Shown: positions 8,731 through 17,674 of the stretch, one piece after another
How the letters are laid out: each line of letters begins with the position of its first letter
How positions within the stretch are numbered: the first letter of the stretch is position 1
Assembly (NCBI GenBank): GCA_045538835.1
Contig: JAZQEF010000001.1
Coordinates: 1 to 64,000, forward strand
DNA length: 64,000 bases
Direction: 5' to 3'
Origin: RGIG6165 sp045538835
GTDB lineage: Bacteria > Bacillota > Clostridia > Oscillospirales > Feifaniaceae
Made by a program: the position numbers and the translations under genes
Notes under the pieces: generated by a model
The model's input: the letters and a program-made list of their open reading frames with translations, nothing else
What the model was told of the DNA's origin: nothing
Database searches by the model: none

Positions 8731-9222
8731 TCACCCCTTAATAAACAACGATGATTGACTTGTATGTGCAAAACAAATTGCCAATGCCAAAGCATCGGCA
8801 GTATCATCCGGTCTCGGAATATCTTTAAGACCAAGTATTATTCTGGTCATCTCCTGAACCTGTCTTTTTTCTGCCCTGCCGTATCCAACTACCGATTGTT
8901 TTACCTGAAGAGGAGTAAATTCATATACAGGTATATTTTTCATTGCACCTGCAAGTAAAATGACGCCTCTGCCGTGTCCGACTGATATGGCAGTTGAAAT
9001 ATTTGTATTAAAAAACAATTCCTCTACACTTAAGACTTCAACTTTATATTTTTCAATAGTCTCAAGTACAAATTCATGTATCTGTTTGAGCCTGCTTTCA
9101 AGTTTTGTTTTTGCAGGCGTATGAAACGTGCCGTATGTCAATGTTTTGAACTTGTTGCCGTTAAACTCAACAACACCGTATCCGACCGAGGCGATACCCG
9201 GGTCAACACCCATAATTATCAT
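8731..9222 (-). CDS. ruvC: Holliday junction resolvase RuvC
   Basis: Endonuclease that cuts Holliday junctions. It is 163 residues long. The RNase H-like catalytic acids are visible in MGVDPGIASVGYG, SVEELFFNTN and RPDDTADALALAI. The ATG overlaps the stop of the upstream PLP enzyme gene in an ATGA junction, so the two are translationally coupled. An in-frame ATG three codons later (IMGVDPG) is a possible alternative start. Confidence 0.96.
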   Translation of the reverse strand: MIIMGVDPGIASVGYGVVEFNGNKFKTLTYGTFHTPAKTKLESRLKQIHEFVLETIEKYKVEVLSVEELFFNTNISTAISVGHGRGVILLAGAMKNIPVYEFTPLQVKQSVVGYGRAEKRQVQEMTRIILGLKDIPRPDDTADALALAICFAHTSQSSLFIKG

Positions 9223-10490
9223 AAAGTGATCACTCCGTCTTCAACAAGTTTCTTAACTGTATTTACAATGGCAACACATGCTGAATCAAATATGATTCCG
9301 CCCTGCATAAACGCGGCATATGGTTCTCTTAAAGGTCCGTCTGCAGAAAGTTCTATTGAAGAACCCCCGACAAATGCGCCTGCCGCCATAATGACTTCAT
9401 CTTCATAACCCGGCATATCCCACGGCTCAGGTGCCACATAGGAATCTATCGGTGAACAACCCTGTATGCCCCGGCAGAAAGAAATAAGTGCTTCTGCGCT
9501 TCCGAGTCTTATCTGCTGAACGATGTCAGACCTTTCTTCATTCACAGTTGGTGAACATTCAAATCCAAGCCTCTGATATACAGCCGATGTAAATATAGCC
9601 GTTTTTAAAGCATTTTCAACTATGGTGGGAGCAAAATATATGCCCTTGATTATATTGACATTTTGTCCGAGAGAAGCGCCTATCTCACCGCCGAGACCGG
9701 GTGAAGTAAGCCTGTACGAACAGAGTTCAACAAGATCCGCCCTGCCTGCAATGTAACCGCCGCTCTGTGCCATTGCGCCGCCCGGATTTTTTATAAGCGA
9801 ACCTGCTATTATATCAGCACCCACTTGAGTAGGTTCTTTAGTTTCGGTAAATTCACCGTAGCAGTTATCTACGGCAAAAACAGTATCGGGAGAAACACGC
9901 TTGATTATCTCTGCAACCTTTTCTATTTCAGCAATTGTTATTGTAGGTCTTGTATCATATCCGCGAGATCTCTGCAAATATGCCATCTTAGGTTTTTTGA
10001 GGAGTGCCTTTTTTATCGAATTATAATCAAGTCTTCCCTCTTTGAGATCGACCTGCTCATACTTTACCCCGAATTCCTTAAGATTGCCGTTTTTAGAATC
10101 GTTAAGGCCGATCACACTGTCAAGTGTGTCATAGGGTTTGCCTGCTACTGAAAGCATAGTATCACCCGGGCGCAGTATGCCAAACAACATAACAGTCAGC
10201 GCATGAGTGCCCGAAAGCATAAAGTGGCGGACAATTGCAGCCTCTGCCCCAAAAATGTCTTTATAAAGGGCGTCTGCCGCATCTCTGCCCTTATCATCAT
10301 AACCGTAGCCTGTGGTAGTGTTAAAATGTGTTTCGCTTATTCTGTTTTTTATAAAAGCCGCAAGTACTTTTTGGTTATTATAGCGAGCAATTTCTTCTAC
10401 TCTTTCAAACGGAACTTTGCAATCTTCAAATGCTTTTTCTGCAAGTGAAACGATTTTATCGGAAAAACCGAAATCGGAAATAAAATTCAT
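9219..10490 (-). CDS. Methionine gamma-lyase family PLP enzyme (YnbB-like)
   Basis: A 423-residue fold-type I pyridoxal-phosphate protein of the family once called aluminium resistance proteins. The likely PLP lysine is Lys234 in GSLIKNPGG, and the cofactor aspartate is Asp208 in AVDNCYGE. Other family marks are RHFMLSGTHA and GRPLREPYAAF-like text near the end (GPLREPYAAFMQGG). By family it would cleave a sulfur amino acid or related compound, but the in-cell substrate is not known. It overlaps the upstream GNAT gene by one base and ruvC by four. Confidence 0.88.
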   Translation of the reverse strand: MNFISDFGFSDKIVSLAEKAFEDCKVPFERVEEIARYNNQKVLAAFIKNRISETHFNTTTGYGYDDKGRDAADALYKDIFGAEAAIVRHFMLSGTHALTVMLFGILRPGDTMLSVAGKPYDTLDSVIGLNDSKNGNLKEFGVKYEQVDLKEGRLDYNSIKKALLKKPKMAYLQRSRGYDTRPTITIAEIEKVAEIIKRVSPDTVFAVDNCYGEFTETKEPTQVGADIIAGSLIKNPGGAMAQSGGYIAGRADLVELCSYRLTSPGLGGEIGASLGQNVNIIKGIYFAPTIVENALKTAIFTSAVYQRLGFECSPTVNEERSDIVQQIRLGSAEALISFCRGIQGCSPIDSYVAPEPWDMPGYEDEVIMAAGAFVGGSSIELSADGPLREPYAAFMQGGIIFDSACVAIVNTVKKLVEDGVITL

Positions 10491-11272
10491 TAAATGATCC
10501 TCTTACATTTGAGGCAATCCTCAAATCCTATATGTTTATAAACTGTGCCCGCAACAGCGGTCTTATAAGATATCCATACTGAAAAGCCTTCATTTGTGAG
10601 CACTTTGCAAAGTTCGCTCACGAGACCTTTTGCAATACCCATATTTCTGTATTCAGGGTCAGTCGCAACTCCGCCGAGAAAAGCAAGAGGATGCATCTCA
10701 TATATGGCTGAAGCAGTGCATACCGGCTTATCCCCGTCATACGCTATATAAGAACGGCTTTTAAGTTCAGAAATCGCTTCTCTTCTGACAATATAGTACT
10801 CATCAAAAGACACCTTAGTTAAGCCACCCTTTTCAAGAAGCGAATACACCTGTCGTAAATCACGTATACCGTCAGTCGGTCTGAAAGGATATTTACAGTG
10901 ATATTCTTTGGGTGCTCCGTTTAATTTTGCTATAAAATAATTTTCAGAATCAGCATTTTCAAAATACGGAAGTAACCTGTCGATATCTTCGACTGTACCG
11001 TTTATTTCGGACACCGCGCCGTTAAACTTAAAGAACATTACAAGTTCTTCAATGTCAGTTTTATCCGAAAGTGTCACATATGCCGAAGAACCCTGTGAAA
11101 GAATTACGGTATCTACATCTCCGTCATTTTCGGATATATGGCACTCATAAGCATAATTCTTTTTATTTACAACATTTGTCTGAAAAATAATAAGTTGCTG
11201 CGGATTACCCTTTATAAAATCAAGAATTTTGATAACATCGGTTGACTTATAACTTCTGATCAAGGACTCCAC
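10490..11272 (-). CDS. GNAT family N-acetyltransferase
   Basis: A 260-residue protein whose C-terminal half has the GNAT acetyl-CoA binding loop (YRNMGIAKGLVSEL) after the beta strand LGGVATDPE. The N-terminal half is divergent and may be a second, degenerate GNAT-like fold. It is the first gene of the run leading to ruvCAB, with a GGAGG-like ribosome site. The acceptor substrate cannot be inferred. Confidence 0.85.
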   Translation of the reverse strand: MESLIRSYKSTDVIKILDFIKGNPQQLIIFQTNVVNKKNYAYECHISENDGDVDTVILSQGSSAYVTLSDKTDIEELVMFFKFNGAVSEINGTVEDIDRLLPYFENADSENYFIAKLNGAPKEYHCKYPFRPTDGIRDLRQVYSLLEKGGLTKVSFDEYYIVRREAISELKSRSYIAYDGDKPVCTASAIYEMHPLAFLGGVATDPEYRNMGIAKGLVSELCKVLTNEGFSVWISYKTAVAGTVYKHIGFEDCLKCKRII

Positions 11273-11333
11273 CTCCCCATACTAACTTTTATTATAGCAA
11301 AGCACAATAATAAATTCAATTAATAATTAGTAT

Positions 11334-11362
11334 TTGACATATATAAAATAATATAATAAAAT
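11334..11362 (+). promoter_or_regulatory. Sigma-A promoter of rnpB
   Basis: Perfect TTGACA (11334-11339) and TAAAAT (11357-11362) are 17 bases apart. The predicted start, about 7 bases downstream, falls on the first base of the P1 stem of RNase P RNA. Confidence 0.85.
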
Positions 11363-11368
11363 ATCATC

Positions 11369-11700
11369 TGCGAGTAAATTGAATGGTCGCGCAGTTTTAC
11401 TGTGAGGAAAGTCCGGGCTTCATAGGGCAGGATTATGGGTAACGCCCACCGAAGGTGACTTTAGGGAAAGTGCAACAGAAATTATACCGCCTGCTTTGCA
11501 GGTAAGGATGAAACGGCGAGGTAAGAGCTCACCGGTGTGCAGGTGACTGCACAGCCTTGTAAACCCAATCTGAAGCAACGCCAGACTGACAGGCACATTT
11601 GCCCGATGTATTGTCGACATGGCGGCTAGAGCGGCGTGGTAACACGCCGTCGAGATAGATGATCATTCACGACAGAACCCGGCTTACAGATTTACTCGCA
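11369..11700 (+). ncRNA. rnpB: RNase P RNA, bacterial class
   Basis: The catalytic RNA that removes 5' leaders of tRNA precursors. The ends pair as stem P1 (11369-11379 with 11690-11700). The universal core is present: GAGGAAAGTCCGGGC near 11402, the ACAGAA element near 11474, GGTAAGAGCTCACCG near 11520, and the closing ACAGAACCCGGCTTACAG near 11672. The length is about 332 bases. A uracil-DNA glycosylase gene starts 24 bases after it with no terminator between. Confidence 0.95.
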
Positions 11701-11724
11701 CTTTTTATTCTACGGAGGATAGAG

Positions 11725-12273
11725 ATGTCATTATCCGATATAAGAGAACAGTGTGAAAAATGCACTAAATGTGTGCTCTGTCAGACGAGAACGAATATTG
11801 TTTTCGGTGACGGAAATGAAAATGCAAAACTGATGTTTGTAGGTGAAGCGCCCGGAAAAAACGAAGATCTTCAGGGAATCCCGTTTGTCGGTGCCGCAGG
11901 CAAACTGCTCAACAAATATCTTGATGCGGTAGGTATTCCCAGAGATGCCGTCTATATCGCAAACATTCTCAAGTGCAGACCGCCTCAGAACAGAGATCCT
12001 CTGCCCGAAGAAGAAGATGCATGTATTCCCTATCTTGATGCGCAAATTGAAGAAATCAATCCTTCTATGATAATATGTCTCGGCAGAATAGCGGCAAAGC
12101 GCCTTATTAAAAGTGATTTTGCTATCACAAAAGAACGTGGTCAGTGGTTTGAACGCAACGGTTACAGAATTATGGCTATATACCATCCTGCAGCGCTCAT
12201 CTACGATAACAACAAAAAAGAAGTTACATATGACGACTTCAAAATGCTCAAAGCAGAATACGATAAATTATAA
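11725..12273 (+). CDS. Uracil-DNA glycosylase, family 4 (iron-sulfur)
   Basis: Removes uracil from DNA, starting base excision repair. The start is set at the ATG at 11725 because GGAGG lies at 11714-11718; the frame is open further upstream but would run into rnpB. The 182 residues carry family 4 motifs: GEAPGKNED with G.PFVG.AG, and the four cluster cysteines (CEKCTKCVLC region, ILKCRPPQNRDP, and MIICLGRIA). The last motif IYHPAAL holds the active-site histidine. It has no clear promoter of its own and may be transcribed with rnpB. Confidence 0.92.
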   Translation: MSLSDIREQCEKCTKCVLCQTRTNIVFGDGNENAKLMFVGEAPGKNEDLQGIPFVGAAGKLLNKYLDAVGIPRDAVYIANILKCRPPQNRDPLPEEEDACIPYLDAQIEEINPSMIICLGRIAAKRLIKSDFAITKERGQWFERNGYRIMAIYHPAALIYDNNKKEVTYDDFKMLKAEYDKL

Positions 12274-12298
12274 AAAATCCCTCAGAGAGGGATTTTTT
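12272..12298. terminator. Bidirectional terminator between udg and ligA
   Basis: A perfect 12-bp inverted repeat (12272-12283 and 12287-12298) with a 3-base loop, A-rich at one end and T-rich at the other. It overlaps the last bases of both convergent genes. Confidence 0.85.
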
Positions 12299-14304
12299 TA
12301 CTTTATCATATCTAAAAATTCACTGAGAGATATAACGGGGACGCCGAGTTTATTTGCTTTATCAAGTTTACTGCCTGCGGCTTCGCCTGCAAGAAGATAA
12401 CTTGTTTTTTTGCTGACACTTCCTGAAACTTTACCTCCGTTTTGTTCTATAAGAGACGCCGTCTCTTCCCTTTTCATACCGTCAAGCGTACCGGTAATAA
12501 CAAAGGTGAGACCGTTTAATTTGCCGTCGGTCACGCTATTGATTTTAGATATAAAATTTACACCAAAATTTTTAAGTTTTTCGAGCATTTTTATGTTATT
12601 TTCATCATCAAAGTAACTTTTAATTGCTCTTGCCGTAATTTCACCTACATCATCGGTTTCTGTAAGTTTTTCAAGTGATGCTTCTGCAAGTTCATCGATG
12701 CTCGAAAAAGCCTTCATAAGCGTCTTTGCCGCAGTTTTGCCGACATTAGGGATACCAAGTCCCGCAAGCAGTTTTTCAGGACTGTTATGCTTTGAATTTT
12801 CAATGACACCGAGAAGTTTGTCGGTGTTTTTTTCTTTACCAATAATGCCTTTTTCAACTAATTCATCACGGTAATTTGCAAGTGAATAAATATCAGCAAT
12901 ATCGTTTATATATCCATTTGCAATAAGATCAACTATATACGCTTCGCCAAAGCCTTTTATATCCATAGCATCTCTGCCGACAAAATTGATTATCCTGCGT
13001 TGGGTTTGAGCCTCGCAGGCAGGATTGACACATTTAATGTCAGCCATTCCGTCTTCTTTAACAGTAGGTGCACCGCATACAGGACAAACAGATGGAAGTT
13101 TGAAAGTTTTAGCACCAAGCGGCCTCTTTGAATGATCAACCGATTTAACTTTCGGGATGATCTCACCGCTTTTATAAACTGTAATAGTATCTCCTATAGC
13201 AATATCAAGTTCATTTATAAAGTCCTGATTGTGCAAAGTTGCCCTTGAAACAGTAGTTCCGCAGAGTCTAATCGGATCAAAAATAGCGGTAGGCGTTATT
13301 CTTCCCGTTCTTCCGACAGATACCTCTATTTCACGCAGAACACTCTCCTTCTCCTCGGGCGGATATTTATACGCCACAAGAAAGCCTGCATTTTTAGCGG
13401 TATCAGTGAGATTTTTTCTGCGCTCAAGTTCATTTACTTTTACAACCGCACCGTCTATCTCATAATCAAGAGTGCCTCTGCTCTCACCTATTTTTTCTAT
13501 TGCTTCCCACACTTCATCGGCAGTAGAGCATACAAAATAAGTGGAAATAACTTTAACACCCAATGTCTTTAAATAATTATATACCTGCTCATGAGTGTCA
13601 AACTCAACGCCTTTTGCATCCTGAAGATTGAATACAAACATAGAAAGACCGCGCTCTTTAGTGATCGCAGGATTAAGTTGCCTTAAAGTGCCTGCAGCAC
13701 AGTTTCTGGGATTAGCAAAGAGTTTCTTCCCGAGAAGTTCCTGTTTTTCATTTACAAGTCTGAAATTGTCTTCAGACATATAGACTTCGCCTCGGAGTTC
13801 AATATACTCTATATCTTTGCCGAGATCCGCTACAACATCGTCAATTACAAGCGCATTGGCGGTCACATCTTCGCCCGAATTTCTTCCGTCACCTCTTGTT
13901 AGGGCTGTTACAAGTTTACCATGTTCATATCTGAGTGACATCGAAAGTCCGTCTATTTTTGTTTCAACAATAAAAGTTGTATCTTCTCCGAGTTTCTCCT
14001 TACAGTCACCCACAAATTTATATATATCTTCTTTTTCAAAAAGATCGTTCATCGACAGCATGGGCACTCTGTGCGCAATCAAAATACCTGCTGTGCGCTT
14101 AGCCGTACCACCGACTTTCTGAGTAGGCGAATCTTTCCTTATCCACTCGGGGTGTGCTCTTTCAATTTCTTTAAGTTCAAGCACAAGCGTATCATACTCG
14201 CGGTCGCTTATTTCCGGTGCATCATCATCATAATACTTTGCCGCATACACAGAAAGCATATCGACAAGTTCATTCATTCTGTCAAAAGAAACATCTTTTA
14301 TCAT
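12298..14304 (-). CDS. ligA: NAD-dependent DNA ligase LigA
   Basis: Seals nicks in replication and repair, using NAD. At 668 residues it has the full set of domains: N-terminal Ia (YYDDDAPEISDREYD), adenylation with the nucleophile lysine in ETKIDGLSMS (near residue 113), OB fold, four-cysteine zinc finger (CPVCGAPT ... CVNPAC), helix-hairpin-helix (GLGIPNVGKTAAK), and a C-terminal BRCT domain (LNGLTFVITGTLDG). It lies upstream of a convergent terminator and 44 bases after yunB. Confidence 0.98.
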   Translation of the reverse strand: MIKDVSFDRMNELVDMLSVYAAKYYDDDAPEISDREYDTLVLELKEIERAHPEWIRKDSPTQKVGGTAKRTAGILIAHRVPMLSMNDLFEKEDIYKFVGDCKEKLGEDTTFIVETKIDGLSMSLRYEHGKLVTALTRGDGRNSGEDVTANALVIDDVVADLGKDIEYIELRGEVYMSEDNFRLVNEKQELLGKKLFANPRNCAAGTLRQLNPAITKERGLSMFVFNLQDAKGVEFDTHEQVYNYLKTLGVKVISTYFVCSTADEVWEAIEKIGESRGTLDYEIDGAVVKVNELERRKNLTDTAKNAGFLVAYKYPPEEKESVLREIEVSVGRTGRITPTAIFDPIRLCGTTVSRATLHNQDFINELDIAIGDTITVYKSGEIIPKVKSVDHSKRPLGAKTFKLPSVCPVCGAPTVKEDGMADIKCVNPACEAQTQRRIINFVGRDAMDIKGFGEAYIVDLIANGYINDIADIYSLANYRDELVEKGIIGKEKNTDKLLGVIENSKHNSPEKLLAGLGIPNVGKTAAKTLMKAFSSIDELAEASLEKLTETDDVGEITARAIKSYFDDENNIKMLEKLKNFGVNFISKINSVTDGKLNGLTFVITGTLDGMKREETASLIEQNGGKVSGSVSKKTSYLLAGEAAGSKLDKANKLGVPVISLSEFLDMIK

Positions 14305-14348
14305 AATTACACTCCGAACAATTTTATATCTTTATTCTATCACATTTA

Positions 14349-15017
14349 TCAGGTTAAATCCACCCTGCCGAGTGAAATATCGGGCACTTTACCAATTATC
14401 ACGCTGTCATTTACGATATATGTTGTTTTGATTTCACTTTCTATATTTTTACCCGGAAGCAAAAGCAGTATCGGAATACTTACATTCATTTTAATTATGT
14501 GTCTTGTCTGATTTATTCCCTGCGCCTGAAATTCGTTTACAACATCAATAAACGTTGAAGTTGTGAATATCATCCGAAACTTGATTTTAGGTCCTGTACC
14601 GTTAAAAAATGCGTTATCAAACACACTGCCAAGCGGTATCATAACATAGGTATCATCAAGCGATGCAGATACGCTTATAACCTCGCTTGCGGCATTGATT
14701 AGTTTATTTACTTTGCCCTGGTCAACAGAATACGAAATTATATTTCCGTTTCCGTCGTAGACATAATTTATCATATCGTCGTATTCATTGCCGCTCGAGT
14801 CAATAAACTGCGATAATTCCCTTGCAACCGTCGTCTGTACAACAGTTTCGGCATTGGAAAGCGCGATATCGCTTATTATAGGTACTACTCTATTATTGTA
14901 AATTACAAAAACTATACCTGCAACAATTATCAATAGTACAAAGAAAATTATTCCTTTCCTCTTTTTTCTCTCCTTTTTAGGCTTTTTATTTTTTTTAAAA
15001 AAGCGCTCATTAGCCAT
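14349..15017 (-). CDS. yunB: Sporulation protein YunB
   Basis: A 222-residue protein needed for spore formation in Bacillus and expressed there in the mother cell. It has a lysine-rich start, one membrane helix at about residues 23-41, and an outer domain with the family text ISVSASLDDTYVMIPLG and IPILLLLPGKNIE. Its only plausible ribosome site is GGTGA, which is partly inside a hairpin (15018-15040). A terminator separates it from ispH-S1 upstream, so it needs its own promoter, likely a sporulation one that I cannot place with confidence. Confidence 0.9.
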   Translation of the reverse strand: MANERFFKKNKKPKKERKKRKGIIFFVLLIIVAGIVFVIYNNRVVPIISDIALSNAETVVQTTVARELSQFIDSSGNEYDDMINYVYDGNGNIISYSVDQGKVNKLINAASEVISVSASLDDTYVMIPLGSVFDNAFFNGTGPKIKFRMIFTTSTFIDVVNEFQAQGINQTRHIIKMNVSIPILLLLPGKNIESEIKTTYIVNDSVIIGKVPDISLGRVDLT

Positions 15018-15040
15018 ATATTATCACCAATGATAATATA
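15018..15040 (-). repeat. Inverted repeat over the yunB ribosome site
   Basis: Near-perfect 9-10-bp arms (TATATTATCA and TGATAATATA) with a 4-base loop directly before the yunB ATG. The only SD-like sequence (GGTGA) lies in the loop and second arm. Confidence 0.6.
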
Positions 15041-15045
15041 TGAAA

Positions 15046-15077
15046 AAAGTCTGCATGCTTTTACACATGCAGACTTT
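15046..15077 (-). terminator. Terminator of ispH-S1 operon
   Basis: A perfect 12-bp inverted repeat (15046-15057 and 15066-15077) starts 12 bases below the stop codon and runs into six T residues on the minus strand. It closes the long operon that begins near 27.4 kb. Confidence 0.88.
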
Positions 15078-15088
15078 ATAATTAAAAA

Positions 15089-17062
15089 TTATTCAGCTTC
15101 TGTTTCTGCTGTTTCGGGAGCAACTGCTTCTTCAGCAACAGGAACTTCGGGCTCAAGAAGCGCTCTAATAGAAAGGCTGACCTTCTGATTTTCAAGATCG
15201 ATAGCGATAATCTTTGCCTCTACTTCCTGACCGATAGTAAGTTCATTGGCAGGATTTTCGATTCTCTTATTAGCGATCTGAGAAATGTGGATAAGACCGT
15301 CAACACCGGGAATCACTTCAGCAAATGCACCGAAAGGAACGATTCTTGCAATCTTGACATTTACAACATCACCGACATTGTAATTATCTTCAAGAACCTT
15401 CCAAGGATTTTCTGTAAGATCCTTATAACCAAGTGAAATACGGTTGTTTTCTCTGTCCATTTCCTTGATATATACTTCAAGTTCGTCGCCGACTTTGCAA
15501 ACGATTGAAGGATGCTTTATTTTGCTCCAGGCAAGTTCAGTTACATGAACCATACCGTCAACGCCACCAAGATCTACGAAAGCACCGTAGTTAGTGAGTG
15601 ACTTAACAACACCCTTATATCTCTTGTCAACTTCTGCTTCTGCCCAGAACTGTTCAACTGCAGCCTTTCTCGCTTCACGAATGAGAACAGCAATAGAACC
15701 AACAACCTTGTTTCTGCGTCTGTCAAAATCAATGATTCTGAATTTGTGTGTTGTTCCTACGAGGGGTTCAAGCTCTTCACCCTTCTTAACAGGACACTGT
15801 GATGCGGGAATGAAAACTCTTACGCCGTTGCAATAGAGAATAACGCCGCCCTTTACAACTTCGCTGATAGTTCCTTCAAGAACTGTCTTTTCCTCGTAAG
15901 CCTTCTGGAGTTCTTCGATACCCTTGATCGAATCAACTCTCTTCTTTGAAAGGTAGATGTAACCATCTACATCGTTTACTCTTGTGACAAATACTTCGAT
16001 TTCATCACCAACTTTGAGAACATCCGAAGGATCAACATTCGGATCAGTAGATACTTCTGAAGCAGGAATATATGCTGCCTGCTTTGTACCAAGATCAACA
16101 AGCACTTCAGTAGGTGTGAAGCCGATTACGATGCCGCGTACTCTATCCCCCGTTGTCAAAGTAATAAGTGACTCCTCTAACGCTTCGTCAAAGCTCTTTT
16201 CGAGTTCGTCCATTTTTATTTTTGCCTCCTTTATTACATATGCCGGGGTTGATGCACCGGCGGTTATACCAATTCGCAGTTGACCATGCTTGTCATAGAG
16301 TTTTTTAATCTCATCAAGAGGAATGCCGCTGATATCAAGCGCACAATATGTGTTTGCGCAGTTTTTTGCGCAAATCTCATAAAGTTTGCGAGTATTAGAA
16401 CTCTCTCTCCCGCCGAGCACGATCATAACATCAGAAGCTTGCGATAAAGTCGCCGCTTCATTCTGTCGTTCGAATGTGGCAAAGCATATTGTATCAAATA
16501 TTTTTTGATTTGTATAGAACTTTTTTAAATATTTAGAACAATTTTTCCAATTTTCGAGGTTAAGTGTAGTCTGAGCCACCACCGAAATAGGCTTATCTGC
16601 AGAAAAATCTTTATTCTCAGCTAATTTTTCCAGTTCTTCAACATTTTGGACAACAACTACGTCCTTGCAGAATCCGCAAATGCCCTCTACTTCAGGATGA
16701 TTTTTCGTCCCGACAACGACAAGCGTTCTCCCCTCATCATCTGCCTGTTTTGCCATTTTGTGTATCCTTTCAACAAAAGGACATGTCGCATCGCACACAT
16801 TAAGTTCACGCTTTGCAAGTTTATCGTATACACATTGCGGAACACCGTGTGATCTTATCACTACAGTTGCCCCCTCAGGTATCTCGCTGACATCTTGGGC
16901 AACCGTTACACCTTTATCTTTATAATCACCGACCACTGTTTCGTTGTGAATTATAGGACCTAAAGTATAAACGGCTTTGCCTTCCTGTATGCACTTGTCA
17001 AGTAGTTCTATACTTCTGTTTACGCCGAAACAAAAACCGGCTGATTTTGCAACAGTAACCAT
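15089..17062 (-). CDS. ispH: Bifunctional HMBPP reductase / ribosomal protein S1 (IspH-RpsA fusion)
   Basis: The N-terminal part, about residues 1-285, is IspH, the last enzyme of the MEP isoprenoid pathway. The 4Fe-4S cysteines lie in AGFCFGVN (Cys11), CDATCPF and DTICFATFERQ, and the active-site text includes RSHGVP. The C-terminal part carries four S1 RNA-binding repeats (starting at GDRVRGIV, LEGTISEV, YKGVVKSL and GDVVNVKI) and an acidic tail. This fusion is well known in Clostridia. The 657-residue length fits. The ATG directly follows the plsC stop with no gap. Confidence 0.96.
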   Translation of the reverse strand: MVTVAKSAGFCFGVNRSIELLDKCIQEGKAVYTLGPIIHNETVVGDYKDKGVTVAQDVSEIPEGATVVIRSHGVPQCVYDKLAKRELNVCDATCPFVERIHKMAKQADDEGRTLVVVGTKNHPEVEGICGFCKDVVVVQNVEELEKLAENKDFSADKPISVVAQTTLNLENWKNCSKYLKKFYTNQKIFDTICFATFERQNEAATLSQASDVMIVLGGRESSNTRKLYEICAKNCANTYCALDISGIPLDEIKKLYDKHGQLRIGITAGASTPAYVIKEAKIKMDELEKSFDEALEESLITLTTGDRVRGIVIGFTPTEVLVDLGTKQAAYIPASEVSTDPNVDPSDVLKVGDEIEVFVTRVNDVDGYIYLSKKRVDSIKGIEELQKAYEEKTVLEGTISEVVKGGVILYCNGVRVFIPASQCPVKKGEELEPLVGTTHKFRIIDFDRRRNKVVGSIAVLIREARKAAVEQFWAEAEVDKRYKGVVKSLTNYGAFVDLGGVDGMVHVTELAWSKIKHPSIVCKVGDELEVYIKEMDRENNRISLGYKDLTENPWKVLEDNYNVGDVVNVKIARIVPFGAFAEVIPGVDGLIHISQIANKRIENPANELTIGQEVEAKIIAIDLENQKVSLSIRALLEPEVPVAEEAVAPETAETEAE

Positions 17063-17674
17063 TTACTTACCTGCTTTATAGTCTTTTTTAGAAAGTCTTA
17101 CTATTTCATCTTTGAGAAGCGTATGTGTAAGTTCATCTATCTGCTCTTTCGAGATACCGTCCGGAGCATATTCCTCAAACGGAATAGGTCTGCCGTACCT
17201 TATTTCAAACTTTCGAAATATTTTCATTTTATAATCCTTAGTATAAAGGCCGAACGGCACTAAAGTTGCTTTTGTTTTTGCAGCAAGATTCATAGCACCG
17301 TTTTTTAACGTAAGATTATCTATGCTGCTGACACGGTGACCTTCAGGCATAATGCCGAGAACCTGTCCTTCTCTTAGGATTTTAATACTATGTTTTAATG
17401 CATTTATATCGTTCTCACCTCTGTGAACCGGAAACGCACCGAATGCCTTTATAAGCCATTTTACAACAGGAATCTTAAAGAGTTCCGCCTTACCCATAAA
17501 ACGTATAGGTCTGTTATATGTTTCCACAAGCAGTATAGGATCTACACCCGAAATATGTTTACCTGCGAGAACGACAGGTCCCTCTTTTGGTAATGGTGCT
17601 TCATATGTAGCCTTAAAACCCCACAGGAGTTTAAATATGGGCCAGCATATTATCTTAAGTACTTTTAAAAACAT
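17063..17674 (-). CDS. plsC: 1-acyl-sn-glycerol-3-phosphate acyltransferase
   Basis: Adds the second acyl chain to make phosphatidic acid at the inner membrane face. The 203 residues contain the HX4D catalytic motif (KHISGVD, near residue 38), the glycerol-phosphate site (GAFPVHRGENDIN), and the third motif (MPEGHR). A short hydrophobic start anchors it. It overlaps cmk by 10 bases and touches ispH-S1, the usual cmk-plsC-ispH-rpsA order of Clostridia. Confidence 0.94.
   Translation of the reverse strand: MFLKVLKIICWPIFKLLWGFKATYEAPLPKEGPVVLAGKHISGVDPILLVETYNRPIRFMGKAELFKIPVVKWLIKAFGAFPVHRGENDINALKHSIKILREGQVLGIMPEGHRVSSIDNLTLKNGAMNLAAKTKATLVPFGLYTKDYKMKIFRKFEIRYGRPIPFEEYAPDGISKEQIDELTHTLLKDEIVRLSKKDYKAGK

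Noticed and set aside
11659..11724. Longer start for the uracil-DNA glycosylase
   Set aside because: The extra 22 codons overlap rnpB and have no ribosome site, while GGAGG sits just before the ATG at 11725.
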